A stretch of DNA of 64,000 nucleotides from Companilactobacillus nuruki (GCF_002872255.1 NZ_NIPR01000003.1:1-64000), one strand, 5' to 3'. Shown: positions 38,242-46,481, numbered from the stretch's first letter. A program made the numbers and translations. Notes: generated by a model from the letters alone, not told the origin.

Positions 38242-38272
38242 ACAACAGGTTAAAATTCCTGTTGTTTTTTTT
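38241..38272 (+). terminator. Terminator of rpmG
   Basis: AACAACAGG / CCTGTTGTT perfect stem followed by a long T-run, starting at the last base of the rpmG stop codon. Confidence 0.9.
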
Positions 38273-38289
38273 TACTAGGGAGTGATTAA

Positions 38290-38871
38290 TTGGATAAGGT
38301 AAGCTTTAGAAAAAAGCAAATTGATTTAGTCAGTGCATTTATGAAATCTGATAAAGCTCAAAAGGAAATCAATAGTCTTTATTTTCAATTGTTCAATAAT
38401 ATAGATTTTCAAAATGCACCTAGTATTGGTATTACCTTAAGTATAAATGATGAAATTCCGACCTTTCCAATTATTAATCAATGTTGGGAAATGGGAAAAG
38501 AAGTTTATATTCCTAAGACTTTTCAAGATTATTCAATGACTTTTATTAAATATACTAAAGAAACCGAATTAGTTGAAAATTCATTTGGTGCTAAGGAACC
38601 TAAGGATTATGAAAATAATATAATGGACCCTCCTGACCTAATGATTGTTCCAGGCCTAGCCTATTCAAAAGACAATTATCGACTAGGATTTGGAACTGGA
38701 TATTATGATCGATATTTAGCTAAGTATCCAACTAAGACGATTTCCTTAGCTCTATCCAGACAATATTACGAACAAACACCATGGCCAATCTATGTTTTGG
38801 ATAAATCAATTGATAAGATTATTGTTTCAGAGGATGAATCTAATGCAACAGATAATAAATCGACAGAGTAA
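38290..38871 (+). CDS. 5-formyltetrahydrofolate cyclo-ligase
   Basis: 193 aa from TTG 38290, with AGGGAG 7 bases upstream. The C-terminal ATP/substrate motif MIVPGLAYSKDNYRLGFGTGYYDRYL is clear (key part GFGTGYYDRYL). It recycles 5-formyl-THF to 5,10-methenyl-THF. The 3' end overlaps the rhomboid gene. B. subtilis has yqgN-yqgP-yqgQ-glcK in this order. Confidence 0.94.
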   Translation: MDKVSFRKKQIDLVSAFMKSDKAQKEINSLYFQLFNNIDFQNAPSIGITLSINDEIPTFPIINQCWEMGKEVYIPKTFQDYSMTFIKYTKETELVENSFGAKEPKDYENNIMDPPDLMIVPGLAYSKDNYRLGFGTGYYDRYLAKYPTKTISLALSRQYYEQTPWPIYVLDKSIDKIIVSEDESNATDNKSTE

Positions 38872-39523
38872 GGCTTATGTAACCTGGGGATTGTTAGCCA
38901 TCACAATTGGTGTTTTCCTTGTTGAAACCTTTAGTGGTGGTTCAAAGAACATTAATACTTTAATAATGTTAGGTGCAAAAACCAATGGTTTGGTTCAAGA
39001 AGGTCAATGGTGGCGTTTAATTACACCAATATTTTTACATATTGGTGTCTTTCATATTTTTATGAATGGGTTTACACTATTATATGTTGGTCAGATATTG
39101 GAACCAATGATCGGTCATTGGCGCTTTTTCATTATTTATATAGTAAGCGGTATTATGGGAAATTTGGCTAGTTTAGCTTTTGGAGCTAACAATGCCATTT
39201 CGGCAGGTGCTAGTACCTCATTATTCGGAATGTTTGCGGCATTTATTGCTATTGCTTATATTTATCGTGAAAACCGTTTTTTGACCGAGCTTGGTAAAAG
39301 TTTTCTTGGTCTGATTGTTATTAATTTGTTAATGGATTTAACCATGTCAGGTATCGATATCTGGGGTCATGTTGGTGGTGCTATTGGTGGATTGCTAATA
39401 GGTTATGCATTAGGATTGCCAAAAATTAACCGTCCCAAGATGATTCTTCGAATACTGGCTATAGTATTAGTTGTCGTTATTTCTTATTTTATGTATGTAA
39501 AGGGTATGATAGTTTATGGATGA
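38843..39523 (+). CDS. Rhomboid intramembrane serine protease
   Basis: 226 aa from ATG 38843, 8 bases after GAGG; an ATG at 38834 is too close to that site and one at 38792 is deep inside the previous gene. About six to seven membrane segments. The catalytic Ser lies in SAGASTSLFG and the catalytic His in WGHVGGAIGG. HIFMNGFTLLY carries the oxyanion-type His/Asn. The yqgP-like gene precedes YqgQ and glucokinase. It cleaves membrane-embedded substrates; targets unknown. Confidence 0.94.
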   Translation: MQQIINRQSKAYVTWGLLAITIGVFLVETFSGGSKNINTLIMLGAKTNGLVQEGQWWRLITPIFLHIGVFHIFMNGFTLLYVGQILEPMIGHWRFFIIYIVSGIMGNLASLAFGANNAISAGASTSLFGMFAAFIAIAYIYRENRFLTELGKSFLGLIVINLLMDLTMSGIDIWGHVGGAIGGLLIGYALGLPKINRPKMILRILAIVLVVVISYFMYVKGMIVYG

Positions 39524-39740
39524 AATGAGCTTTAGAACCCTCTATGATGTACAGCAATTGCTGAAACGATATGGAACCTTTGTTCATGTTGGTAAAAGAA
39601 TATGGGACATTGAACTTATGTTTATTGAGGTTAAGCGCTTGTACGAGAGTGGAGTAATCGACAAACAGACTTTTATAAGAGCTCAATTGGTCTTAAAACG
39701 TGAGCACAGAAAAGAAGAAGAAAAGGACAGATCAAAGTGA
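39516..39740 (+). CDS. YqgQ family protein
   Basis: A 74-aa YqgQ/DUF910 protein (SFRTLYDVQQLLKRYGTFVHVGKRIWDIELM). It overlaps the rhomboid stop and its own stop overlaps the glucokinase start (GTGA). Function unknown; family linkage to glucokinase is conserved in Bacilli. Confidence 0.88.
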   Translation: MDEMSFRTLYDVQQLLKRYGTFVHVGKRIWDIELMFIEVKRLYESGVIDKQTFIRAQLVLKREHRKEEEKDRSK

Positions 39741-40699
39741 CAGACAAAAAGTTAATCGGTGTTGACCTTGGTGGTACAACAATTAAATTTGCTATTCTTA
39801 CTGATAAAGGTGAGATTCAACAAAAATGGAGTATTGAAACAAATATTCTATCTGATGGACAATTGATTATTCCTGATATTATTGATTCAATCAATCATCA
39901 TATTAAGATGTATGATATGACTCCAGATCAATTTGATGGTATTGGATTAGGTTCACCTGGTACTATCAATCATGAAAAAGGTACGATCAAGGGTGCCTTT
40001 AATCTTAACTGGACTAATGAAGTTTATCCAGTGCGTGATATTCAAAAGGGAACAGGTCTTCCTGTAACTATTGAAAATGATGCCAATGTTGCAGCTCTTG
40101 GTGAAAGATGGCAAGGTGCTGGTAATAATGCCGATGATGTTGTTTTCGTAACTCTTGGTACTGGTGTTGGTGGTGGTATCATCACTAATGGTAAATTAGT
40201 TCAAGGCGCCAATGGTGCTGCTGGAGAAATTGGCCATGTCACAGTTGACCCTAATGGTTTCATGTGTACTTGTGGTAAGCGTGGTTGTTTAGAAACAATC
40301 GCTTCAGCTACTGGTATTGTACGTGTTGCTAGAGATCGTGCTTCAGAGTATGCTGGAAATTCTGAGTTAAAAGAAATGCTTGATGATGGTCAAGATATTT
40401 CAGCTAAAGATGTTTTTGATTTAGCTAAAAAAGATGATGACCTAGCAGTGATCGTAGCTGATTATGTTTGTGATTCACTAGGATTTGTTCTGGGTAACAT
40501 TGCTAATACATTGAATCCTAAGTACATCGTTATTGGTGGTGGTGTTTCAGCTGCTGGTGAATTCTTGTTAAACAAAGTTGATAAGGCTATGCGTGCAAAC
40601 GAATTTGCTACTATTAAGGATTCAACAGAACTAAGACTTGCAAGTCTTGGTAATGGTGCTGGTGTTATTGGTGCTGCTTCTTTAATTAAAGTAGATTAG
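39737..40699 (+). CDS. glcK: ROK-family glucokinase
   Basis: 320 aa from GTG 39737. The ATP motif is GVDLGGTTIKFA, the sugar/catalytic segment contains IENDANVAALGE, and the ROK zinc motif is CTCGKRGCLET. It phosphorylates intracellular glucose. Its start overlaps the YqgQ stop. Confidence 0.96.
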   Translation: MTDKKLIGVDLGGTTIKFAILTDKGEIQQKWSIETNILSDGQLIIPDIIDSINHHIKMYDMTPDQFDGIGLGSPGTINHEKGTIKGAFNLNWTNEVYPVRDIQKGTGLPVTIENDANVAALGERWQGAGNNADDVVFVTLGTGVGGGIITNGKLVQGANGAAGEIGHVTVDPNGFMCTCGKRGCLETIASATGIVRVARDRASEYAGNSELKEMLDDGQDISAKDVFDLAKKDDDLAVIVADYVCDSLGFVLGNIANTLNPKYIVIGGGVSAAGEFLLNKVDKAMRANEFATIKDSTELRLASLGNGAGVIGAASLIKVD

Positions 40700-40711
40700 G
40701 AGTTTTTGTTG

Positions 40712-41119
40712 ATGCAAGTTTTGAATGCTATTTTGTATGTTGTTGTAATTGGCTTTTTGGTTTACTGGGTTGGTTCATATCTCTACTTTTGGCTTAAAGG
40801 TAGACAGATGAAGGGAGCTCTTGACCAAAAGACGTTTGAGGAAACTATGAGAAAAGCTCAAATTGTTGATTTAAGAGAAAAAAATGCATTTGATGCCAAT
40901 CATATTCTAGGGGCTAGAAACCTTCCATATACGCAATTAAAGTATAATGAGGGTGAATTGCGACCTGATCTTCCAGTCTATTTGTATGGAGATAATAAGA
41001 ATACATGTGTCCGTGCGGCTCTTAAATTGCAAAAAAAATGGGGCTTTACTGATGTTAAGTGGTTAGAGGACCGTTTTGCCGATTGGGAAGGTAAAAAGAA
41101 GAAAACTACTAAATTATAA
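40712..41119 (+). CDS. Membrane-anchored rhodanese-like protein, probably inactive
   Basis: 135 aa from ATG 40712, 9 bases after TAGGAG. One N-terminal membrane helix (AILYVVVIGFLVYWVGSYLYFW) is followed by a rhodanese fold (IVDLREKNAFDANHILGARNLPY). The normal active-site loop (YC..G.R) is replaced by LYGDNKNTCVRAA, with Gly where the Cys is expected and a Cys shifted next to the Arg helix, so sulfur-transferase activity is doubtful. It follows glcK closely and ends with a terminator. Confidence 0.85.
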   Translation: MQVLNAILYVVVIGFLVYWVGSYLYFWLKGRQMKGALDQKTFEETMRKAQIVDLREKNAFDANHILGARNLPYTQLKYNEGELRPDLPVYLYGDNKNTCVRAALKLQKKWGFTDVKWLEDRFADWEGKKKKTTKL

Positions 41120-41159
41120 AAAAATGCTGTGCAGAATAAATTCTGACACAGCATTTTTT
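41120..41159. terminator. Bidirectional terminator between rhodanese gene and DUF3042 gene
   Basis: AAAAATGCTGTG / ACACAGCATTTTT stem with inner AGAAT/TTCT pairing; A and T runs on both ends. Confidence 0.85.
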
Positions 41160-41179
41160 AGTATAATTAAAATATTGAA

Positions 41180-41374
41180 TTAACCTTGGTGTGCTTGTAA
41201 ACTTTTACGGTTAGCACGTCTGCGGTTGGCTTCGATACGATCAGTTTCCTCATTTTCAGGTTCGATGACCTTTTTCTTAAATGCGTGCAAAGCACCATAA
41301 ACAGCAGTAGCTGTTGTTAATGAACCTACAAGGAAACCTTTAACAAAACGAAGATGTTTTTGTTTTTTTGCCAT
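41180..41374 (-). CDS. DUF3042 family small protein
   Basis: 64 aa from ATG at 41374, behind AGGAGGAA on the minus strand; the ORF continues upstream but the strong site fixes the start. A basic N-terminus, one hydrophobic helix (FVKGFLVGSLTTATAVYGALHAF) and a basic tail rich in Arg/Asn. Lactobacilli commonly carry such DUF3042 proteins near miaA. Function unknown. Confidence 0.8.
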   Translation of the reverse strand: MAKKQKHLRFVKGFLVGSLTTATAVYGALHAFKKKVIEPENEETDRIEANRRRANRKSLQAHQG

Positions 41375-41459
41375 AATAATATTCCTCCTGTCTTTAATTT
41401 CCATTATGGTGTATTTCTTATAAAATATCTATAAAAAACTGTCCAAGAGAGGTAATTTT

Positions 41460-42386
41460 TTGATAAAAGTTGTTGCGATAGTAGGGCCAACTGCAGTTGG
41501 CAAAAGTGCTTTGGGTTTAAAGTTAGCAAAAAAATTTGATGGAGAGATTATTTCAGGTGATTCGATGCAGATTTATCGCCGCTTAGATATAGGAACAGCT
41601 AAGGATTCGCAGCAAGAATTGTTAGAAGTCCCTCATCATTTGGTAAATATTTGTGATGCGGATCAGCGATATACTGTTAAGGATTTTCAATCAAAGGCTC
41701 GTCAAGTAATCACAGAATTGAACTCCAAAAAAAAATTACCTTTAGTGGTAGGAGGAACAGGCTTTTATTTAAGTTCTTTAATAAATAATCTCAATTTGGG
41801 TGGTAAATCTACTAGCGATAAAACAATTCGAGATGAATTAATAAAGTTAGAACAAGCTGGTAATTTAAAAGAGTTACAAAATATTTTGAAAAAAGAAGAT
41901 CCTTTAGCTTTTCAAAAGATTGATATTGAAAACTCTCGTCGTCTAATCAGGGCCATTGAGGTGATCAGAACAACAGGAAAATCGATTGCAGAACAAAATA
42001 ATGGTATGAAATGGGCTGATTTTTATTTAATTGGTTTAACAGATGAGCGTTCTAAACTTTATGATCGTATTAATAAAAGGGTTGATAAAATGGTTTCTCT
42101 GGGCTTATTAGATGAAGCTAGATATGTTTATGATCATCAAGATATATTTCCTCAAGCTAAGAATGGTATTGGTTATAAAGAGTTATTTCCATATTTTGAT
42201 GGTCAAGCTGATTTGGATGAATGTTTGAGTGAAGTTAAGAAGAATTCTCGTCATTTTGCTAAACGTCAATTTACTTATTTCCGTAATCAGATGGATGTAG
42301 ATTGGTATAATATAAGTGATGATAAAAATTATCAAGAAATGATTGAAAAAAATATCATTGAATTTATAGGAGGGCATAATGATTAA
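41460..42386 (+). CDS. miaA: tRNA dimethylallyltransferase
   Basis: 308 aa from TTG 41460 behind GAGAGG. The P-loop is GPTAVGKSALG, followed by SGDSMQIYRRLDIGTAK and VGGTGFYL. It adds isopentenyl to A37 of tRNAs reading UNN codons. It overlaps the YnbB gene by 8 bases; miaA and ynbB are also neighbours in B. subtilis. Confidence 0.96.
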   Translation: MIKVVAIVGPTAVGKSALGLKLAKKFDGEIISGDSMQIYRRLDIGTAKDSQQELLEVPHHLVNICDADQRYTVKDFQSKARQVITELNSKKKLPLVVGGTGFYLSSLINNLNLGGKSTSDKTIRDELIKLEQAGNLKELQNILKKEDPLAFQKIDIENSRRLIRAIEVIRTTGKSIAEQNNGMKWADFYLIGLTDERSKLYDRINKRVDKMVSLGLLDEARYVYDHQDIFPQAKNGIGYKELFPYFDGQADLDECLSEVKKNSRHFAKRQFTYFRNQMDVDWYNISDDKNYQEMIEKNIIEFIGGHND

Positions 42387-43632
42387 ATGGGATGCTAAAT
42401 TTCCGGATAGATTAAAGGAAATTATTAAAGATACAGATAAGACCATTGCTCCAAAATTGGCTGAGATTGATGAACAAGTTTTGGACAATCAAAATAAGGT
42501 TTTAGAGGCTTTCAGAAAAGAAAATATTGATGAGAGTAGTTTACTTGGCACGACTGGTTATGGGGATGATGACCGTGGACGTGACCAATTAGAAGCTGTT
42601 TACGCTGATGTTTTCAAGACAGAGGCCGCTCTGGTCCGCCCACAATTTGTTTCAGGAACTCATACGTTGGCTACCGCTCTTTTTGGACTCTTGCGTCCAG
42701 GGGATAATTTGTTATATGTGACGGGTGAGCCATATGATACTATGCAAGAGGTTATCGGAACTGCAGGTAATAAAAAGGGTTCTTTAATCGACTATAAGAT
42801 AGGTTTTGATTATGTTGAGATGGATGGGAACCATGTTAATTTTAATTTGATGAAAAAAAAGATTACCAAAGAAAGGCCTAAAGTCATTGCTATTCAAAGG
42901 TCACGTGGTTATTCAACCAGAAAGAGTTTAACGGTAAAAGAAATTGCTGAGATCATTAAACAAGTAAAAACGGTTTCTGATGCAATTATTTTTGTTGATA
43001 ATTGCTATGGGGAATTTTCTGAAACCATTGAACCAACTGAAGTTGGAGCTGATTTGATGGCAGGTTCTTTAATCAAAAATGCTGGTGGTGGTTTGGCTAA
43101 AGTTGGTGGATACATTGTAGGTAAAAAGGAATTAGTTGAATTAGCTAGCTATCGCCTAACTGCGCCAGGAATTGGAGGATCTGAGGGAGCAACCATTGGT
43201 CGTCAGGCTGAAATGTTTCAAGGTTTCTTCCTAGCACCAAGGGTCACTGGAAACGCTATTAAAGGTGCAATTTTTGAAGCGGGTATTTTTGAAAAACTAG
43301 GCTTGAATGTGTCACCCAAATGGGACGATGATCGGACTGATTTAATTCAAACGATAGAATTTAATGATCCTGATAAAATGGTTCAATTTGCCAAAATGGT
43401 TCAAAAGTTTTCTCCAATTGATTCAAATGTTTCTCCAGTACCAAGTGCTATGTCTGGATATGAAGATCAGGTTGTTATGGCGGCGGGAACCTTTGTCTCA
43501 GGAGCAAGTATCGAATTTTCTTGTGATGGTCCAATGCGCGCCCCTTATATTATCTATATTCAGGGTGGTCTAACTTATGAACATGTTAAGATTGCTATCT
43601 CAAATGCTTGTAAAGAATTATTTTTTAAATAG
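42379..43632 (+). CDS. YnbB-type methionine gamma-lyase-like PLP protein
   Basis: A 417-aa protein of the family called aluminium-resistance/methionine gamma-lyase-related (YnbB). The motif GTTGYGDDDRGRDQLE near the N-terminus and the PLP-lysine segment SLIKNAGGGLAKVGGYIVG are typical. The family has a cystathionine gamma-synthase-like fold; reaction not settled. In B. subtilis glnR-glnA follow; here they do not. A terminator comes next. Confidence 0.9.
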   Translation: MIKWDAKFPDRLKEIIKDTDKTIAPKLAEIDEQVLDNQNKVLEAFRKENIDESSLLGTTGYGDDDRGRDQLEAVYADVFKTEAALVRPQFVSGTHTLATALFGLLRPGDNLLYVTGEPYDTMQEVIGTAGNKKGSLIDYKIGFDYVEMDGNHVNFNLMKKKITKERPKVIAIQRSRGYSTRKSLTVKEIAEIIKQVKTVSDAIIFVDNCYGEFSETIEPTEVGADLMAGSLIKNAGGGLAKVGGYIVGKKELVELASYRLTAPGIGGSEGATIGRQAEMFQGFFLAPRVTGNAIKGAIFEAGIFEKLGLNVSPKWDDDRTDLIQTIEFNDPDKMVQFAKMVQKFSPIDSNVSPVPSAMSGYEDQVVMAAGTFVSGASIEFSCDGPMRAPYIIYIQGGLTYEHVKIAISNACKELFFK

Positions 43633-43637
43633 AACAA

Positions 43638-43676
43638 ATAAAAGCGATAAAATCAAAAATTGATTTATCGCTTTTG
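43638..43676 (+). terminator. Terminator after YnbB gene
   Basis: AAAAGCGATAAAATCA / TGATTTATCGCTTTT stem, followed by GATTTTC. Confidence 0.82.
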
Positions 43677-44062
43677 ATTTTCTATGAAACATTATTGATA
43701 ACAATTTGGAATAAATGAATTAAAATCCGAATAATAATTGAAAATTTTGGAATAATGTTTTGCTGAACTATTATTTATTATTACTTTGAAGGGTTGAAGC
43801 TTACTTGTATCAGTACTGAATTATAATATTACGTTTCCATGACAGAATGCCAATTTGAAAGTTTTTTGAAACCATATTTTAGTTTGGTCTAAGATATTAA
43901 TTAGAAAGTTAATAATAAGAAATTAGTTAGTTTTGTTGAGAAACGCAAGAATTAGGTACCGAACTATAATTGACTAAAAAAATAAAAACGTTTGGTTCTT
44001 TTTGTTGATTTTTTTTAAAAAGCGTGTATGATAAGGAATCATAAGAATTGGAGGTAAACAAT
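43677..44062. other. AT-rich region without a convincing gene
   Basis: No ORF with a ribosome-binding site was seen on either strand. The last part holds a candidate promoter for the next ORF (TTGATT at 44005-44010 and TATGAT at 44027-44032, spacer 16). Confidence 0.5.
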
Positions 44063-44194
44063 ATGAGATATAAAGTAACATTGGATACAAAGCGTCAGTT
44101 GTTTACCGTATTTGATAAGAAAAACGTTAGGGTTTCTGCATGCGGTAAGTCAATTGAAGAAGCTATGAATAAATTGTTGAAGATGACTATATAG
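44063..44194 (+). CDS. Small protein, 43 aa, unknown
   Basis: ATG 44063 lies 7 bases after a perfect GGAGGTAA site. The product reads MRYKVTLDTKRQLFTVFDKK..., ending IEEAMNKLLKMTI: a beta-hairpin-like start followed by an amphipathic helix, no membrane segment, one Cys. A 145-base non-coding stretch and a terminator follow. No family recognised. Confidence 0.6.
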   Translation: MRYKVTLDTKRQLFTVFDKKNVRVSACGKSIEEAMNKLLKMTI

Positions 44195-44369
44195 GAAATC
44201 AGTCTTCATTTGTTAATATAAATGTAACTTAGAATACAGTTACTTTACGTATGGTTCTAAATATAGAATTAGATGTTAATAGATGATATATTGAATATGC
44301 AACGAGAGTTGCAGTTCTATCCTCAACGATAACTAAAGAGAGCTCTTCCCAGATTGGGGAGGGCTTTTT
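44195..44369 (+). other. Structured non-coding tail or leader with terminator
   Basis: Contains the hairpin TGCAAC-GAGA-GTTGCA at 44298-44313 and a terminator AGCTCTTCCC / GGGGAGGGCT plus T-run at 44339-44369. It could be the 3' UTR of the 43-aa ORF, a small RNA, or an attenuator for the downstream CDF gene. No known riboswitch consensus was recognised. Confidence 0.45.
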
Positions 44370-44428
44370 GTTTTATAGTTAGTCTTTAATGAATATAATT
44401 GTTAGTAGTTAGGGAAGAGGCCATTTTA

Positions 44429-45403
44429 ATGCAAGAACAAAGCACACATCGTCAGGAAGAAGAAAAGGCTTGGCAAAAGATTCAAGAAAAAGAATTACAA
44501 AAGCTTCATAGTGCGCAACACCATTTGTGGTTTAATGTTGGGGCATATTTATTGATTTCTGTGATTGAATTTTATTTAGCCATTATTGGACATTCACAAA
44601 CACTTCGTGCCGACGCCTTAAATAATTTAGCAGGAATTATTTCGGCAATTTTATTATTAATAGGTATTTACATTGCACGAGATATTGATGATGATGATCT
44701 GATGGGACAACCCTTGCCAGAAGATCTACCTAGAAATGGTCAAAGACTACAACTAACCAGATTTCATTATGAAACAGTTTTTACCATGATAACTGGCGTT
44801 GTTATGATTGCAATTGCTATTAATGTCTTCTATACAGGAATTAAAAGTTTACTTCATCAATCTACTCAAGAAATTCCTCAGCCTATTACTTTGATAGGAG
44901 CAGGCATTGCCATGATAATCATGATATTTGTTTGGTGGATGAATCGTCGAGCTGGTCGTAAATTACAAAATGCAGCTTTGACTGCTGCTGCTCAGGATAG
45001 TTTAAGCGATGCTTTAACTAGTTTAGGAACATTGATAGCTATTGCTGGTGCTTTGTGGTTTAAATTATCTTGGTTAGATGGTGTTGCCAGTATTGTGGTC
45101 GGTATTTTTATTTTAATAGCTGGTATTAAAATTTTTAGAGAAAGTAGTTTGAACTTAGCTGATTATTTCGATCCTGAATTAGAGGCACAGTTTAGGGATG
45201 TAATTGAGAATTGGTCTGGAGTTATTCGGGTTGATGATTTGAATGCTCATTATAATGGAAATATTGTAACTTTAGATATTATCATTGCTGTTGATGGCAA
45301 TATGCAGGTTAAAGATAGTTATCAGTTAGGTGAGGAAATTGAGGCACAGATGAGACGTCAATTTGGAATAGTTGACACTGATGTAATGGCTGTTCCAGCA
45401 TAA
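44429..45403 (+). CDS. Cation diffusion facilitator metal exporter
   Basis: 324 aa from ATG 44429, 10 bases after GAAGAGG. The CDF fold has six membrane segments and a cytoplasmic C-terminal domain. Expected metal residues are D and N in TM2 (RADALNNLAG) and D and D in TM5 (AQDSLSDALT), a set without histidine. That set resembles Mn(II)/Fe(II) type CDF exporters more than the His-containing Zn type; this is inference. A bidirectional terminator lies behind. Confidence 0.9.
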   Translation: MQEQSTHRQEEEKAWQKIQEKELQKLHSAQHHLWFNVGAYLLISVIEFYLAIIGHSQTLRADALNNLAGIISAILLLIGIYIARDIDDDDLMGQPLPEDLPRNGQRLQLTRFHYETVFTMITGVVMIAIAINVFYTGIKSLLHQSTQEIPQPITLIGAGIAMIIMIFVWWMNRRAGRKLQNAALTAAAQDSLSDALTSLGTLIAIAGALWFKLSWLDGVASIVVGIFILIAGIKIFRESSLNLADYFDPELEAQFRDVIENWSGVIRVDDLNAHYNGNIVTLDIIIAVDGNMQVKDSYQLGEEIEAQMRRQFGIVDTDVMAVPA

Positions 45404-45442
45404 AAAAAGATCGCTAGAATATAAACTCTAACGATCTTTTTA
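45404..45442. terminator. Terminator between CDF gene and tRNA-Arg genes
   Basis: AAAAAGATCG / CGATCTTTTT with inner CTAGA...TCTAA pairing; usable from both sides. Confidence 0.8.
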
Positions 45443-45445
45443 ATT

Positions 45446-45542
45446 GATATGTCACAGGTGAGATTCGAACTCACGACCTACGGTTTAGAAGACCGTTGCT
45501 CTATCCAACTGAGCCACTGTGACATCACTCGTACTATTATAG
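45446..45542. repeat. Duplicated tRNA-Arg unit (copy 1; copy 2 at 45634-45730)
   Basis: Both tRNA copies are identical and share flanks (ATATGTCACAG on one side; GTGACATCACT then ACTATTATAG on the other). The match includes the -10 region but not the -35 region. Confidence 0.85.
45450..45523 (-). tRNA. tRNA-Arg (anticodon TCT), copy 1
   Basis: On the minus strand: acceptor GTCACAG/CTGTGAC, D-arm with AGTTGGATAGAGC, anticodon stem ACGGT/ACCGT with loop CTTCTAA (anticodon TCT), and T-loop GTTCGAATC. 74 nt with discriminator A; CCA is not encoded. The promoter is TTGCAT at 45559-45564 and TATAAT at 45536-45541 on the minus strand, spacer 17. Confidence 0.96.
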
Positions 45543-45637
45543 AGAAAAATATTTGAACATGCAACGGATATTTATAAAAATATTCAAATAAAAAAGTCAT
45601 TTAAGCTTTATACTTAAATGACTTAATCTAGAAAATA

Positions 45638-45711
45638 TGTCACAGGTGAGATTCGAACTCACGACCTACGGTTTAGAAGACCGTTGCTCTATCCAACTGA
45701 GCCACTGTGAC
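45638..45711 (-). tRNA. tRNA-Arg (anticodon TCT), copy 2
   Basis: Same sequence as the copy at 45450-45523. It has its own promoter on the minus strand: TTGACA at 45748-45753 and TATAAT at 45724-45729, spacer 18. Confidence 0.96.
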
Positions 45712-45797
45712 ATCACTTTTACTATTATAGTTAAATATATTAGTTTATGTCAATGTAAAATTGATATAAATAAAGAAAATTCTTGATTTTGTATAAA

Positions 45798-45830
45798 ATA
45801 AAAAGTCCACTTAATATTAAGTGGACCATC
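45798..45830 (-). terminator. Terminator of the 40-aa minus-strand ORF
   Basis: Perfect 22-base palindrome with half-site GTCCACTTAAT at 45805-45826, followed on the minus strand by a T-run. Confidence 0.85.
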
Positions 45831-45855
45831 CCTAATAATAATTTACTGAATAATG

Positions 45856-45978
45856 CTATTTGTTGAAGATAAAGGCCTTATTTTCACCTTCAAGTTCAGC
45901 TAGAATTTCTTTATCATGTGTGGAAACTTCAGTCTTTCCGGATTTTAATAGTGATTTAAACCATTTTATAAATTTCAT
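45856..45978 (-). CDS. Small protein, 40 aa, unknown
   Basis: From ATG at 45978, with GGAG 9 bases upstream on the minus strand. The product starts MKFIKWFKSLLKSGKTEV and ends in an acidic stretch: a short amphipathic basic helix then an acidic tail (EILAELEGENKAF). Not a clear membrane protein. A terminator follows directly. No family recognised. Confidence 0.6.
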   Translation of the reverse strand: MKFIKWFKSLLKSGKTEVSTHDKEILAELEGENKAFIFNK

Positions 45979-46150
45979 AGTCTTCATCTCCGAAATAATT
46001 GCAGTTTTTAATTTCATCAGTACCATAGATAGACACTGATGGACAAGGCTTTAATAGCCCTTATCTATTTTTGAATTATATCAGAATTATTATATTCATC
46101 ATAAATAAATGTTTCATATTTAAGAAGATAATACTAAATGTAAACTATTA

Positions 46151-46336
46151 TTAAGGTTGAACCAATTCTTTACGACGATCTTCAATAATATTTTGTAATT
46201 CTTTAAGGTCATCCAATGTAGATTTTTTTCTAATAAAGCTTCTGGCTGATGATCGCATGGCAATGTAATTAGCACGATCACGATGATTTTTATGCCATTT
46301 TTCATTAGCACGTTTTTGTGCATCTGTTAGTACCAT
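46151..46336 (-). CDS. Small basic protein, 61 aa, unknown
   Basis: ATG at 46336 lies behind AGGGAGA on the minus strand. The product (MVLTDAQKRANEKWHKNHRD..., then SARSFIRKKSTLDDLKELQNIIEDRRKEL) is charged and helical. I recall similar short proteins in lactobacilli but no function. It lies upstream of the 40-aa ORF on the same strand with a 170-base gap. Confidence 0.65.
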   Translation of the reverse strand: MVLTDAQKRANEKWHKNHRDRANYIAMRSSARSFIRKKSTLDDLKELQNIIEDRRKELVQP

Positions 46337-46453
46337 ATATTTCTCTCCCTTAAAAACGTATCTTTGAAATTATATACAAGGTTATTTAAGTAAACAAGGA
46401 AAAAAGTGAATAAATTTAGATAATTTTGTTATAAAAATGATTACAGTAAATTC

Positions 46454-46481
46454 TTGTACATTGATATTATTAGGTTAGAAT
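46454..46481 (+). promoter_or_regulatory. Candidate promoter of the esterase gene
   Basis: TTGTAC at 46454-46459 and TAGAAT at 46476-46481, spacer 16. Confidence 0.55.

Noticed and set aside
44195-44369. Manganese riboswitch (yybP-ykoY) in front of the CDF exporter
   Set aside because: The characteristic conserved loop sequences were not found in the stretch.
45805-45826. 22-base perfect palindrome as a regulator operator
   Set aside because: It is followed by a T-run on the minus strand right after a small ORF, so a terminator explains it.
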